64,000 nt of DNA. It comes from Peptostreptococcus equinus. Its GTDB lineage: Bacteria > Bacillota > Clostridia > Peptostreptococcales > Peptostreptococcaceae. Each line of letters starts with the position of its first letter. The stretch's first letter is position 1. Location: positions 744,001 to 808,000 of the forward strand of contig NZ_CP114052.1 in NCBI RefSeq assembly GCF_027125355.1. The letters run 5' to 3'. The position numbers and the translations under genes were made by a program. Of this stretch, positions 45,521 to 53,719 are shown piece by piece. Below the pieces are notes generated by a model, which was given only the letters and a program-made list of their open reading frames with translations, was not told the DNA's origin and did no database searches.

Positions 45521-46165
45521 ATGAGCAATATAGTAAATGATTCCGTAGAAGAATATATAAGAAATACAATGAAAAAAAGACATGGTTTGATAGCTGAAAT
45601 GGAGGAATATGCCAAAGAAAATTCAGTACCGATAATACATAAAGAAGTATCTCAATTACTTTATGTACTACTCAAAATGCATAAACCAAAAAGAATATTA
45701 GAAATAGGCTGTGCAATTGGATATTCATCAATCTTTTTTGAAGATACACTTGATGGACAAGTAGATATAATAACAACAGAAAGAAATCCTCTTATGCTTG
45801 AAAAAGCAGAAGAAAATATTAAAAAAGCTGGTTATGAAGATAAGATAAAGATATTGGTAGGAAACGCTGAAGAAACACTTGCGGATATAGAAGGAAAATT
45901 TGACATGATTTTTATTGATGCAGCAAAGGGTCAATATAAATTATTTTTCGATATGGTAATAGATAAATTAGAAAAGGGTGGTCTTATAATTTCTGATAAT
46001 ATACTGTATAAAGGTATGATTGCAAGTGATGCTTTAGTAGTTAGAAGAAAAAAGACTATAGTTAAAAGGATGAGAACTTATTTAGATTATATTTCTAATG
46101 ATGATAGGTTTGACACATCAATTATACCAATAGGTGATGGACTAGCTATTACAATAAAAAAATAG
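45521..46165 (+). CDS. trmR: tRNA 5-hydroxyuridine O-methyltransferase (TrmR, YrrM type)
   Basis: A 214-residue class I SAM-dependent O-methyltransferase. SAM motif I is ILEIGCAIGYSS (about 59-70), the metal-binding Asp lies in FIDAAKGQY, and SDNILYKG follows. B. subtilis YrrM (TrmR) methylates 5-hydroxyuridine at tRNA position 34 to 5-methoxyuridine. The gene order mltG, this gene, U32 protein mirrors yrrL-yrrM-yrrN-yrrO. The ATG at 45521 follows GAGAGGAAG; a longer frame that overlaps mltG is rejected. Confidence 0.87.
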   Translation: MSNIVNDSVEEYIRNTMKKRHGLIAEMEEYAKENSVPIIHKEVSQLLYVLLKMHKPKRILEIGCAIGYSSIFFEDTLDGQVDIITTERNPLMLEKAEENIKKAGYEDKIKILVGNAEETLADIEGKFDMIFIDAAKGQYKLFFDMVIDKLEKGGLIISDNILYKGMIASDALVVRRKKTIVKRMRTYLDYISNDDRFDTSIIPIGDGLAITIKK

Positions 46166-46226
46166 TATTAAAAAATTTTATGGGTATATAGTTATGGTAT
46201 AAATGAAAGATAGAAGGGAGTATTAA

Positions 46227-47471
46227 ATGGAAAAAGTAGAATTACTAGCACCTGCTGGAGATTTGGAAAGGCTAAAAATAGCTTTTGAATATGGTGCAGA
46301 TGCGGTATATTTAGGTGGAGAAAATTTTGGTATGAGAACAGCTGCCAAAAATTTTACTATAGAGGATATAAAAGAGGGTGCAGAGTTTGCTCATGAAAGA
46401 GGAAAGAGAATATTTGTTACTGTAAATATTATACCTCATAGTGATGATTTTGAAGGTTTTGAAGATTACATTAAAGAATTAGATGAGGCTGGTGTTGATG
46501 CACTTATTGCATCTGATCCAGGAGTAATACAGATAATTAGAGATACATTGCCAAACATGGAGCTTCATATAAGTACACAGGCTAATACAACTAATTATCA
46601 AACAGCTAATTTCTGGTATAGGCTTGGAGCAAAAAGAGTAGTAGTTGCTAGAGAACTATCATTTGATGAGGTTAAAGAAATTAGAGAGCATGCACCAGAA
46701 GGTACAGATATTGAAGCATTTGTGCATGGTGCAATGTGTATATCTTATTCAGGTAGATGTTTAATTAGTAACTACATGACAGGTAGAGATGCAAATAGAG
46801 GGTCTTGTGCCCAGTCTTGTAGATGGAAATATAATCTTGTAGAAGAGAAAAGACCTGGAGAGTATTTTCCAGTTTATGAAGATGAAAGAGGCACATTCTT
46901 CTTTAATTCAAAAGATTTATGTATGATAGAATACATACCTCAGATAATTGATGCAGGTATTACTAGTTTGAAGATAGAAGGTAGAATGAAAACTGCTTAT
47001 TATGTAGCTACAGTAGTAAGAGCATATAGAATGGCATTGGATGAGTATTATAAGAATCCACAGAGTTGGAAGTTTAATCCAATGTGGTTGGAAGAATTAA
47101 AAAAGGGAAGTCACAGACACTTCACTACAGGATTTTTCAATGAAAAACCAGATGAAGATGACCAAAATTATGCTTCTGCTTCTTATGTTAGAAACTATGA
47201 TTTTGTCGGACTTGTAGTTGGAGATAAAGATGAGAATGGATTCTTTAGTGTAGAGCAGAGAAATAAGATGGTAGTAGGAGATAATATAGAAATAATCGGA
47301 CCATTCACTGATACTATGAGTGCTACTATTAAAGAAATGCTGGATGAAGAAGGAAATCCTATTGAGGCAGCTCCTCATCCAAGACAAATCGTAAAGATTA
47401 AATTACCAGATAATGTGGGAGTAAACTTTATGCTTAGAAAAGAAATTGAAAGTAAGAATATAGAAGAATAA
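46227..47471 (+). CDS. trhP: U32-family protein for tRNA uridine-34 hydroxylation (TrhP/YrrO type)
   Basis: A 414-residue 'peptidase U32' family protein. The family signature is at about 168-200: AFVHGAMCISYSGRCLISNY followed by RGSCAQSCRWKY, which supplies cysteines for an iron-sulfur cluster. It starts with VELLAPAGDLERLK, also typical. B. subtilis YrrN/YrrO and E. coli TrhP (YegQ) hydroxylate U34 of tRNA using prephenate-derived chemistry; they are not proteases in practice. Here the gene follows trmR, which would methylate the product. Only one U32 gene is present, unlike the yrrN-yrrO pair. Confidence 0.88.
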   Translation: MEKVELLAPAGDLERLKIAFEYGADAVYLGGENFGMRTAAKNFTIEDIKEGAEFAHERGKRIFVTVNIIPHSDDFEGFEDYIKELDEAGVDALIASDPGVIQIIRDTLPNMELHISTQANTTNYQTANFWYRLGAKRVVVARELSFDEVKEIREHAPEGTDIEAFVHGAMCISYSGRCLISNYMTGRDANRGSCAQSCRWKYNLVEEKRPGEYFPVYEDERGTFFFNSKDLCMIEYIPQIIDAGITSLKIEGRMKTAYYVATVVRAYRMALDEYYKNPQSWKFNPMWLEELKKGSHRHFTTGFFNEKPDEDDQNYASASYVRNYDFVGLVVGDKDENGFFSVEQRNKMVVGDNIEIIGPFTDTMSATIKEMLDEEGNPIEAAPHPRQIVKIKLPDNVGVNFMLRKEIESKNIEE

Positions 47472-47492
47472 TAAATATTTAAATGTTAAACG

Positions 47493-47540
47493 AAAAAGCT
47501 TTAAAACGCATATGAAAAGGTGTTTTAAAGCTTTTTGTGT
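47493..47540 (+). terminator. Intrinsic terminator after trhP
   Basis: AAAAAGCTTTAAAACGC (47493-47509) pairs with 47520-47536, a 17-base-pair stem with one G-T pair and a 10-base loop, ending in T residues. Confidence 0.88.
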
Positions 47541-47654
47541 TTAAATAATAAAACAATAATAGAAAAAATAAATAAATATAAATATATTAAATAGAAAAAT
47601 ACAATATATATTTAGAATAAAATTTATATCCTAAGAAATAAATAACTTTTAACA

Positions 47655-47663
47655 TGTTATAAT
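47655..47663 (+). promoter_or_regulatory. Extended -10 promoter for the YdjY-type lipoprotein gene
   Basis: TGTTATAAT, 40 bases before the start codon, in a very AT-rich gap with no clear -35 box. Confidence 0.65.
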
Positions 47664-47702
47664 GAAATAGTAATTAAAATTAAAAAATAGGGGGCAAAAA
47701 AA

Positions 47703-48416
47703 ATGAAATTATCTAATAAGTTTTTAGCTAGTATTTTATGTTTATCATTAGCTGGTGGATTAACTGCATGCGGTGCTAGTGATAAAAAAGACTCATCAAA
47801 TAAGGATGAAAAGAAAACTGAACAAAAAGTTGATAACAAAGCAGTTGATGAAGTTGGTGGTGTTTCTCTAAAGAATCCAATTAAGGTTGATAAGCAAGCC
47901 AAGACTGTTACAGTATTATCTTCAGTTAATGGAAAATATTTTACTGAAAATACAAGACATGCATCAGTACAAAAAGATGGTAGTAATGGTACAAAATCAG
48001 TATTTACTGCATATGCTACTCCAGAAGATTTCTATAATGGATTAATAGCAATAGGTGGCAAACCAGGAAATAATATGACTCCTGATAATGCAATGAAAAC
48101 ACACGTAGAAGGAAGTAAAATTAAGGCTACTGTTAAATGGAATGGTTCACAAAAAGATTATGATATAAACGAAGTAATAAAAGATAGTAACGGAAAGAAA
48201 ATCGATTTTAGATTTGGTGGTAATCTAGAAAGAGCCAAGACAAAGAAAACTGGATGTCTAGCATGCTTAGATTCTTGTCCAGTAGGTATAATCTCTAATA
48301 CTACATACACTATGGGTGCTGTAGAAAAGAGAGGAGAAGTAAAATTTAATGGAAATCAAGATATTTTGCCAGAAGATGGAACATATGTTGCTATAACATA
48401 TAGTATTGCTGAATAA
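47703..48416 (+). CDS. YdjY-domain lipoprotein with a CxxCxxxCP motif
   Basis: A 237-residue exported lipoprotein. The signal peptide ends in the lipobox GGLTAC with C23 as the lipidated residue, so Lgt (9510) would modify it. A Lys/Asp/Ser-rich linker (25-55) leads to a YdjY-type domain (VTVLSSVNGKYF, RHASVQKDG, ATPEDFYNGLIAIGGKPGNN). An insertion carries C185-L-A-C188-L-D-S-C192-P, which resembles part of a ferredoxin cluster motif but has only three cysteines. The next gene is a TVP38/VTT membrane protein; E. coli ydjX-ydjY-ydjZ has the same combination. Function not established. Confidence 0.82.
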   Translation: MKLSNKFLASILCLSLAGGLTACGASDKKDSSNKDEKKTEQKVDNKAVDEVGGVSLKNPIKVDKQAKTVTVLSSVNGKYFTENTRHASVQKDGSNGTKSVFTAYATPEDFYNGLIAIGGKPGNNMTPDNAMKTHVEGSKIKATVKWNGSQKDYDINEVIKDSNGKKIDFRFGGNLERAKTKKTGCLACLDSCPVGIISNTTYTMGAVEKRGEVKFNGNQDILPEDGTYVAITYSIAE

Positions 48417-48426
48417 GGGGGATTAA

Positions 48427-49611
48427 TTGAAGAGATTAAGAGCATTTTTTTATCATTTAACTACGGGTATAGCATTAGGATTTTTAATCTGTTTACTCTT
48501 GTTCTTTAATGTAAACTATGAAATGATGGTAGGGCATCCTTTAGTAATGTATATATTTACAGGTTTTGGATTGATTTTAGGAGTGGCTTATTCTACTATA
48601 CCAAACCGATATATATTTTTTATATTAGAGGGAATGACAATAGCCTTAGGTTTAATTACAGGTAAATTAACAAGCTTATTCTATGTAATTAAAGAAACTA
48701 TAGATTATCAGGGTCCTATTTCTAATATTTTGATACCTACGATAGCTATAATAGTATTCGTTAATATAGTAAATCTTTATATTGCTTTAACTCAGAAAAA
48801 ATATCAAACTTATTATACAAAAGCTGAAAAGAAAGAAAGAAAAGAAAAAGAAGTAAAAATAAAGGATCTTAGGGAAGAAAAAACTCCAGAAGAAATAGCA
48901 AAAATAAAAAAACAAAGAAAAATTCAGAGAATAATAGCACTTGTATTTATAGCTATGTTGTTAGGAGCATATTATTTAATACCGTCAATAAATAAAAATA
49001 TAAATGAGGCATTTTCAACTATATCAAAACTTGATACAAAAATAGTGATAGCCTATTTAAGGTCATATGGACCAATGGCTGCAGTGGTATCATTTATACT
49101 TATGGTATTACAATCAATTGCAGCACCTATACCAGCATTTTTGATAACATTATCAAATGCAGCAATATTTGGTTGGGTAAAAGGAGCAATACTATCCTGG
49201 TCATCGGCAATGGCAGGAGCAGCTTTATGTTTCTTTATAGCCAGAGCACTGGGTAGGGATGTAGTAGAGAAATTGACTAGCAAAGGAGCTATGGAAAGCG
49301 TTGATGTATTTTTTGAAAAATATGGAAAATATACAATATTAATATGTAGATTACTTCCATTTGTTTCATTTGATTTCGTGAGCTATGGAGCAGGTCTTAC
49401 TAGTATGAGTTTTTGGTCATTTTTTGTGGCTACAGGTATAGGTCAATTACCAGCTACAATAGTTTATTCCTATGTAGGTGGAACACTTACAGGTGGTGCT
49501 CAAAAATTGTTTGTAGGGTTGTTAACTTTATTTGCACTTTCTATAATGATAGGTATAGCAAAGAAAATATATAATGACAAGCAAGAGAAAAAACAAAAAG
49601 CTAACGTATAA
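48427..49611 (+). CDS. TVP38/TMEM64 (VTT-domain) membrane protein with N-terminal extension
   Basis: A 394-residue membrane protein. The N-terminal third has four predicted helices (to about 130) and a highly charged Lys/Glu linker (about 133-165), unlike the usual 200-230-residue family member. The C-terminal part is a VTT/DedA-like domain with the pattern AAPIPAFLITLSNAAIFG, GAALCFFIARALGR and RLLPFVSFDFVSYGAGL. The start is TTG after a GGGGG site. It pairs with the YdjY-type lipoprotein. VTT proteins act in lipid scrambling or ion-coupled transport; the substrate here is unknown. Confidence 0.88.
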   Translation: MKRLRAFFYHLTTGIALGFLICLLLFFNVNYEMMVGHPLVMYIFTGFGLILGVAYSTIPNRYIFFILEGMTIALGLITGKLTSLFYVIKETIDYQGPISNILIPTIAIIVFVNIVNLYIALTQKKYQTYYTKAEKKERKEKEVKIKDLREEKTPEEIAKIKKQRKIQRIIALVFIAMLLGAYYLIPSINKNINEAFSTISKLDTKIVIAYLRSYGPMAAVVSFILMVLQSIAAPIPAFLITLSNAAIFGWVKGAILSWSSAMAGAALCFFIARALGRDVVEKLTSKGAMESVDVFFEKYGKYTILICRLLPFVSFDFVSYGAGLTSMSFWSFFVATGIGQLPATIVYSYVGGTLTGGAQKLFVGLLTLFALSIMIGIAKKIYNDKQEKKQKANV

Positions 49612-49620
49612 AATATAAAA

Positions 49621-49666
49621 AATACCTCTAGATTAGTAAACTAACTAATTTTAGAGGTATTTTTTT
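49621..49666 (+). terminator. Intrinsic terminator after the VTT-domain gene
   Basis: AATACCTCTA (49621-49630) pairs with TAGAGGTATT (49652-49661), with an inner ATTAGT/ACTAAT stem, followed by T6. It separates this block from the pseudopilin-like genes. Confidence 0.88.
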
Positions 49667-49700
49667 ATTTGTTGACTATAATATTTCGGAGGAATGATTT

Positions 49701-50114
49701 ATGGAAACCAAAAAAGCGTATTTAACTATGGATTTAACCTTATCTATAATTTTATTTTCTATAATATTGCTTGTTTTTTCTTTATTTATATCTAATATAA
49801 ATTTATGGAAATCAAGGCTACATACTAGCATGGATATGAATTATATTCTACAAAATCATATAGAGGAAGACATAAATTTAATTGAACACAGTAAACATAT
49901 AGATATTGAGTCATTTAATATCACTATTACTGATGCAAATTATAAAAATATAAAATCAGAAGATAAATATTTCATAAGGAGAAGATTAAAAATACTTGAT
50001 GAAAAATTCGGATTAGTAGAAATTGAAGAAATAATAAAAAGTAGCGAAAAAAACAAATATATAATGAATAAAACTATTAAATCATATGCAATAGTTGGAA
50101 ATTCATTGAATTAA
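49701..50114 (+). CDS. Pseudopilin-like protein (first of four)
   Basis: A 137-residue protein with a prepilin-like N-terminus: KKA then YLTMDLTLSIILFSIILLVF. If cut after the Ala at residue 6, the mature chain starts with Tyr and has Asp at position 5, where prepilins usually have Glu. A single helix (about 9-30) leads to a small, charged, Ile-rich domain. The ATG follows GGAGGAATG. It heads a row of four similar genes with no pilus ATPase, platform protein or prepilin peptidase in the window. It may be a minor pilin; the assignment rests on N-terminal form only. Confidence 0.65.
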   Translation: METKKAYLTMDLTLSIILFSIILLVFSLFISNINLWKSRLHTSMDMNYILQNHIEEDINLIEHSKHIDIESFNITITDANYKNIKSEDKYFIRRRLKILDEKFGLVEIEEIIKSSEKNKYIMNKTIKSYAIVGNSLN

Positions 50115-50157
50115 AGTTTAATATTCTAAGTGTACAGAATATGAGGTATTATTTTAT

Positions 50158-50826
50158 ATGATAAAAAAATATATTTATAAGTTTTATGGAAATAGAAAAG
50201 ATAATTATATAGATGAAAAAAATAAAATACACAATATTAATAATCTATTTTACACAAGTGAAAAAGCAAATTTATCAATTAATTGTTTAATTATAATGCT
50301 TTTCATTATTAGCATTATAATGGTTAGCACATCTATATATGCCCAAAATTTTTCTTTTTATAAGGAAGAAGAAAAGCTTATATATGTTGATTATAAATCT
50401 AAACTAATAATAAAAGTAGCTCAAATAAATGCATTTTATGCACTAGAGCAAATATTAAAAGAAAATAAGGATTCAATATATTTTATAAAAGAATGTTCAG
50501 ATAAAAATGGTGAATTTATAAATTCAATAATAAATAAAAAATTTTATAACCATGATAATATTATTTACGGTATTAGTAGAACTGAAGACGGACTATATAG
50601 AATTATTAAAGAAAAAAATTATATAGATATTTATATGGATTCTTTTTTAAAAGAGGGAAAATATATAAGAAATAAATCATTTGTGATAAGAGTAATAAAC
50701 CCATATGAAATTAGTCAAGAAGGTACAACTAGTAAACAGAGTATATACGATCAATATAAAATAGAATTTACAAATAATATGGATAGTAATAAGATAAAAA
50801 CTTTGATAAAGATATTGGAGGTATAG
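50158..50826 (+). CDS. Pseudopilin-like membrane protein with long N-terminal leader
   Basis: A 222-residue protein with a 37-residue charged leader, then one hydrophobic helix (about 40-61), then a soluble domain. The sequence EKA-NLSIN before the helix places Ala at a position like the cleavage site of its neighbours, though the classic Glu at +5 is absent. Its position between two pseudopilin-like genes suggests a PilX/GspK-like partner. It has the lowest G+C of the area. It abuts the next gene without a gap. The start has only a weak ribosome binding site. Confidence 0.55.
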   Translation: MIKKYIYKFYGNRKDNYIDEKNKIHNINNLFYTSEKANLSINCLIIMLFIISIIMVSTSIYAQNFSFYKEEEKLIYVDYKSKLIIKVAQINAFYALEQILKENKDSIYFIKECSDKNGEFINSIINKKFYNHDNIIYGISRTEDGLYRIIKEKNYIDIYMDSFLKEGKYIRNKSFVIRVINPYEISQEGTTSKQSIYDQYKIEFTNNMDSNKIKTLIKILEV

Positions 50827-51306
50827 ATGAAAAGTGCCTTTACTGCTATAGAACTTGTAATTAGCATTAGTATTCTTGGAATATTTCTATTAATATCTTA
50901 TCCCAAAATACATATAGAAAAATATATGATTCAGAGTGAAATTAAAATGTTTGAATCTATTATACGAGAAAATCAAATAATTAGTCAAAATATGGGTGGT
51001 ACGAGGTATGTAAGAATATATTCTAACTCATATAAAATAGTGGAATCAGGTATTGTAATTAAGAGATATGAGCTTAGACAGGGGTTGAAATTTGCCAGTA
51101 TAAAAAATAATATAGATTTTAGGGATTACAATAGAAAAGGTACTCCTAAAAATGGACAAAGCATATATATTTATGACGAAAAAAATAAATTAGCAAGTAA
51201 AATAACAATCATGCTGGGAAGCGGTAGAGTCAGGTCATATGATGTTGATTATAAAAAAAATAAAAATGAAATACTATACTTAAATTCTTGCTTAAAAATT
51301 AATTAG
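50827..51306 (+). CDS. Type IV pseudopilin (GspH/FimT/ComGD-like)
   Basis: A 159-residue protein with the clearest prepilin signature of the group: KSA-FTAIELVISISILGIFLL. Predicted cleavage after Ala4 leaves Phe1 and Glu5, followed by a typical helix. The usual Gly at -1 is Ala. The soluble domain has beta-strand character (GTRYVRIYSNSYKIV, YDEKNKLASKITIML) as in GspH and ComGD. It follows the previous gene directly and is followed by a pilin-like frame without a standard start codon. Confidence 0.8.
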   Translation: MKSAFTAIELVISISILGIFLLISYPKIHIEKYMIQSEIKMFESIIRENQIISQNMGGTRYVRIYSNSYKIVESGIVIKRYELRQGLKFASIKNNIDFRDYNRKGTPKNGQSIYIYDEKNKLASKITIMLGSGRVRSYDVDYKKNKNEILYLNSCLKIN

Positions 51307-51317
51307 GAGATGATATC

Positions 51318-51812
51318 ATAAAGAAAAATGCATATATTTTAGGTCAAACAATAATATATTTAAGTATAGCAATATTTGTAATATCATTTATATATCTATT
51401 ATTAGTTTTATCAATGCAAACTGCTAAAGAAAACTATAATACTATTGAATTACAAGAAATTGCTATATCATGCGAAAATAAGATTAGATATGAATTACAA
51501 AAAGCTGATACTATAAAAGAATGTATTTGTTATGGCCAAAAAGATAAAGAAGATTATAGGCCTTGCAAGTCTATAGTTTATACTGGTCATATTGTAAATA
51601 AAAGAGAGAGTATAGTTTATAGTGAAATTAAAAGTGAATCAAATAATATATACATAGAAAACAATGGTAAATATCAACTTGCTAATTTTATAGATAAAAT
51701 GTTAGTTATAGTGAGTAAAGAAGATGATATTGAATATAAATATTTAGATATAAAACTAGTAATGATATTAGAAAATACAAAATATATACATAAATTTAGA
51801 GTATATAAATAG
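51318..51812 (+). CDS. Pseudopilin-like protein, apparent ATA start codon
   Basis: The frame encodes about 164 residues: a short KKNA leader, then YILGQTIIYLSIAIFVISFIYLL as one membrane helix, then a soluble domain rich in Lys and Ile. This again places Ala before an aromatic residue at the predicted cleavage site. AGGAG at 51305-51309 sits 8 bases before an ATA codon at 51318; ATC at 51315 is the only other near-start. The first in-frame ATG (51414) would remove the helix. An ATG at 51310 is in another frame and meets a stop after three codons. Either a rare start codon is used or the gene carries a small frame disruption. Confidence 0.6.
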   Translation: MKKNAYILGQTIIYLSIAIFVISFIYLLLVLSMQTAKENYNTIELQEIAISCENKIRYELQKADTIKECICYGQKDKEDYRPCKSIVYTGHIVNKRESIVYSEIKSESNNIYIENNGKYQLANFIDKMLVIVSKEDDIEYKYLDIKLVMILENTKYIHKFRVYK

Positions 51813-51858
51813 AATATATAAGCCATTAGTTTCATTTATTGCTTATAGTGATAGAATC

Positions 51859-51887
51859 TTGTAAAGTTCAATTATTTATGTTATAAT
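51859..51887 (+). promoter_or_regulatory. Promoter of the rimP-nusA-infB operon
   Basis: TTGTAA (51859-51864), a 17-base spacer and TATAAT (51882-51887) with an upstream TG, 110 bases before rimP. Confidence 0.85.
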
Positions 51888-51910
51888 AATAATTGCAATA
51901 TAAAACGTGG

Positions 51911-51942
51911 ATTGTGAGGCGAATTTGGCTCACAATTTTTTA
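51911..51942 (+). terminator. Leader terminator/attenuator before rimP
   Basis: ATTGTGAG (51911-51918) pairs with CTCACAAT (51929-51936) and is followed by a T-run. It lies between the operon promoter and rimP, so it can act only as an attenuator of this operon. In B. subtilis the nusA operon leader contains a NusA-responsive terminator. Confidence 0.7.
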
Positions 51943-51996
51943 TGTAAAAAGTTATGAATAACTCTTTACAATTACAATTGAATATGGAGGTGTGAA

Positions 51997-52464
51997 ATGA
52001 AAAAAAATACCGCACAAAGAGTTGAAGAACTAATCAAGCCAAGTGTTGATGAGCTAGCTTACGAATTAGTTGATGTCGAATATGTAAAAGAAGCTGGAGT
52101 ATACTATCTTAGGGTAATAATAGATAGTCCAGATGGTATTGGACTAGATGAATGTGAAAATCTAAGTAGAGTAATAAACCCAATACTAGACGAAAATGAC
52201 TTTATTGTAGAAAATTATTTTCTAGAAGTGTGCTCGCCAGGAATTGATAGAGTACTAAAAAGAGAAAAGGAATTTTCTAAGTATTCAGGAAAAGAAGTTG
52301 AAGTTAAGCTATATAAAAATGATGAAGAATTAAAAACTAAGCATTTTGAAGCTACATTAGTGGGATTAGATGAAAAAGGAAATGTAGAGCTTGAATATAA
52401 TGATAAGAAAATAATATTTGATAGAAAAGACATAGCTCAAATTAGATTAGCTGTTAAGTTTTAA
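51997..52464 (+). CDS. rimP: Ribosome maturation factor RimP
   Basis: Assists assembly of the 30S subunit. The 155-residue protein has the two-domain RimP build with the YELVDVEYVKEAGVYYLRVIID strand pair (described in parts, about 20-42), GIGLDECENLSRVI, and LEVCSPGIDRVLKREKEF near residue 74. It is the first gene of the nusA operon and starts after GGAGGTG. nusA follows after 15 bases. Expression probably passes through the leader attenuator. Confidence 0.96.
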   Translation: MKKNTAQRVEELIKPSVDELAYELVDVEYVKEAGVYYLRVIIDSPDGIGLDECENLSRVINPILDENDFIVENYFLEVCSPGIDRVLKREKEFSKYSGKEVEVKLYKNDEELKTKHFEATLVGLDEKGNVELEYNDKKIIFDRKDIAQIRLAVKF

Positions 52465-52479
52465 TTTTGGAGGAATAAT

Positions 52480-53700
52480 ATGAATAATGAATTTATGCAA
52501 GCATTAGATGAGCTTGTAAGAGACAGAGGAATCGATAGAGAAGTACTGCTTGAAACAATAGAACAGGCACTGACTTCAGCTTATAAGAAGAACTTTGGGT
52601 CGGCACAAAATGTAAGAGTTGATTTAAACAGACAAACTGGTGATATCAAAGTTTATTCACAAAGAGTAGTTGTAGATGAATCTGATTTATATGATACATT
52701 TCTTGAAATTGAACTATCAGATGCAAGAGAGATCAGTCCTAACTATGAATTAGGTGATATAATTGAGCATGAAGTCACTCCAAAGGATTTTGGAAGAATA
52801 GCTGCTCAGACAGCAAAACAAATAGTAGTTCAAAAAATAAGAGAAGCTGAAAGAGAAAGAACTTATAATGAGTTTGTTGAAAAACAAGATGAATTAATAA
52901 CAGGAGAAATCTCAAGAACTTCTATAAGAGATGGTAAACAGATAGTATTTGTTCAAATAGGTAAGGGTGAAGGTATACTTTTACAGAGTGAGCAGATAAA
53001 GGGAGAAGAATATACAATAGGACATACTATGAAGTTCTATGTAGTAGATGTAAATAAAACTAGTAAAAATCCGCAGATATTGGTTTCTAGAAGTCATACT
53101 GGTTTAGTAAAGAGATTATTCGAGATGGAAGTACCTGAAATACAGCAAGGTATAGTTCAGATAAAATCAATTTCAAGAGAAGCTGGGTCAAGAACAAAGA
53201 TGGCTGTAAAATCTATAGATGATAAGATAGATCCAATCGGTGCATGTGTAGGTACTCAGGGAATTAGAGTTAGAAACATAGTAGATGAACTTGGTGATGA
53301 AAAAATTGATATAGTTAAGTATAGTGATGATATAAGTGAATTTGTAGAAGCTTCACTTAGCCCATCAAAAGTTTCTAAGGTATTTATAAATGAAGCTGAA
53401 AAATCTGCAGTAGTAATTGTACCAGATTATCAATTATCTCTAGCTATAGGTAAGGAAGGTCAAAATGCTAGACTTGCAGCTAGACTTACAAATTGGAAGA
53501 TTGACATAAAACCAGAATCTTCATTTACAGAAGAAGATGAAAGAGAATTATTAGAAACTATAGAAAACACTAATAAGAAAATAAAAGAAACAATCTCTAC
53601 AAAAGAAGTTAAAGAAGATATCGATTCAGAAACTTCAAGTCAAGAATTAGAAAATAAAACTGAAGAAAATCTTGTAGCTGAGGAAACTGAAGAAGTTTAG
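52480..53700 (+). CDS. nusA: Transcription termination/antitermination protein NusA
   Basis: RNA polymerase-binding factor that promotes pausing and intrinsic termination. The 406-residue protein has the N-terminal polymerase-binding domain (1-125), an S1 domain (about 130-200) and two KH domains, with GACVGTQGIRVRNIVDELG and IGKEGQNARLAARLTNW visible. It ends in an acidic tail rich in Glu/Thr and lacks the extra C-terminal repeats of proteobacterial NusA, as usual in Firmicutes. It may control its own operon through the leader hairpin. Confidence 0.97.
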   Translation: MNNEFMQALDELVRDRGIDREVLLETIEQALTSAYKKNFGSAQNVRVDLNRQTGDIKVYSQRVVVDESDLYDTFLEIELSDAREISPNYELGDIIEHEVTPKDFGRIAAQTAKQIVVQKIREAERERTYNEFVEKQDELITGEISRTSIRDGKQIVFVQIGKGEGILLQSEQIKGEEYTIGHTMKFYVVDVNKTSKNPQILVSRSHTGLVKRLFEMEVPEIQQGIVQIKSISREAGSRTKMAVKSIDDKIDPIGACVGTQGIRVRNIVDELGDEKIDIVKYSDDISEFVEASLSPSKVSKVFINEAEKSAVVIVPDYQLSLAIGKEGQNARLAARLTNWKIDIKPESSFTEEDERELLETIENTNKKIKETISTKEVKEDIDSETSSQELENKTEENLVAEETEEV

Positions 53701-53719
53701 AAAGCATAGAGGTGTCGTT

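Noticed and set aside
46227..47471. Protease/collagenase function for the U32 protein
   Set aside because: Context with trmR and the cysteine signature match the tRNA-hydroxylating branch; no protease motif is seen.
47541..47654. Possible small gene in the AT-rich gap before the YdjY-type lipoprotein
   Set aside because: No start codon with a ribosome binding site and no open frame of useful length; only a promoter is supported.
48255..48281. Ferredoxin-type [4Fe-4S] site in the YdjY-type lipoprotein
   Set aside because: Only three cysteines are present (CxxCxxxCP); a standard site needs four, so a cluster is possible but not claimed.
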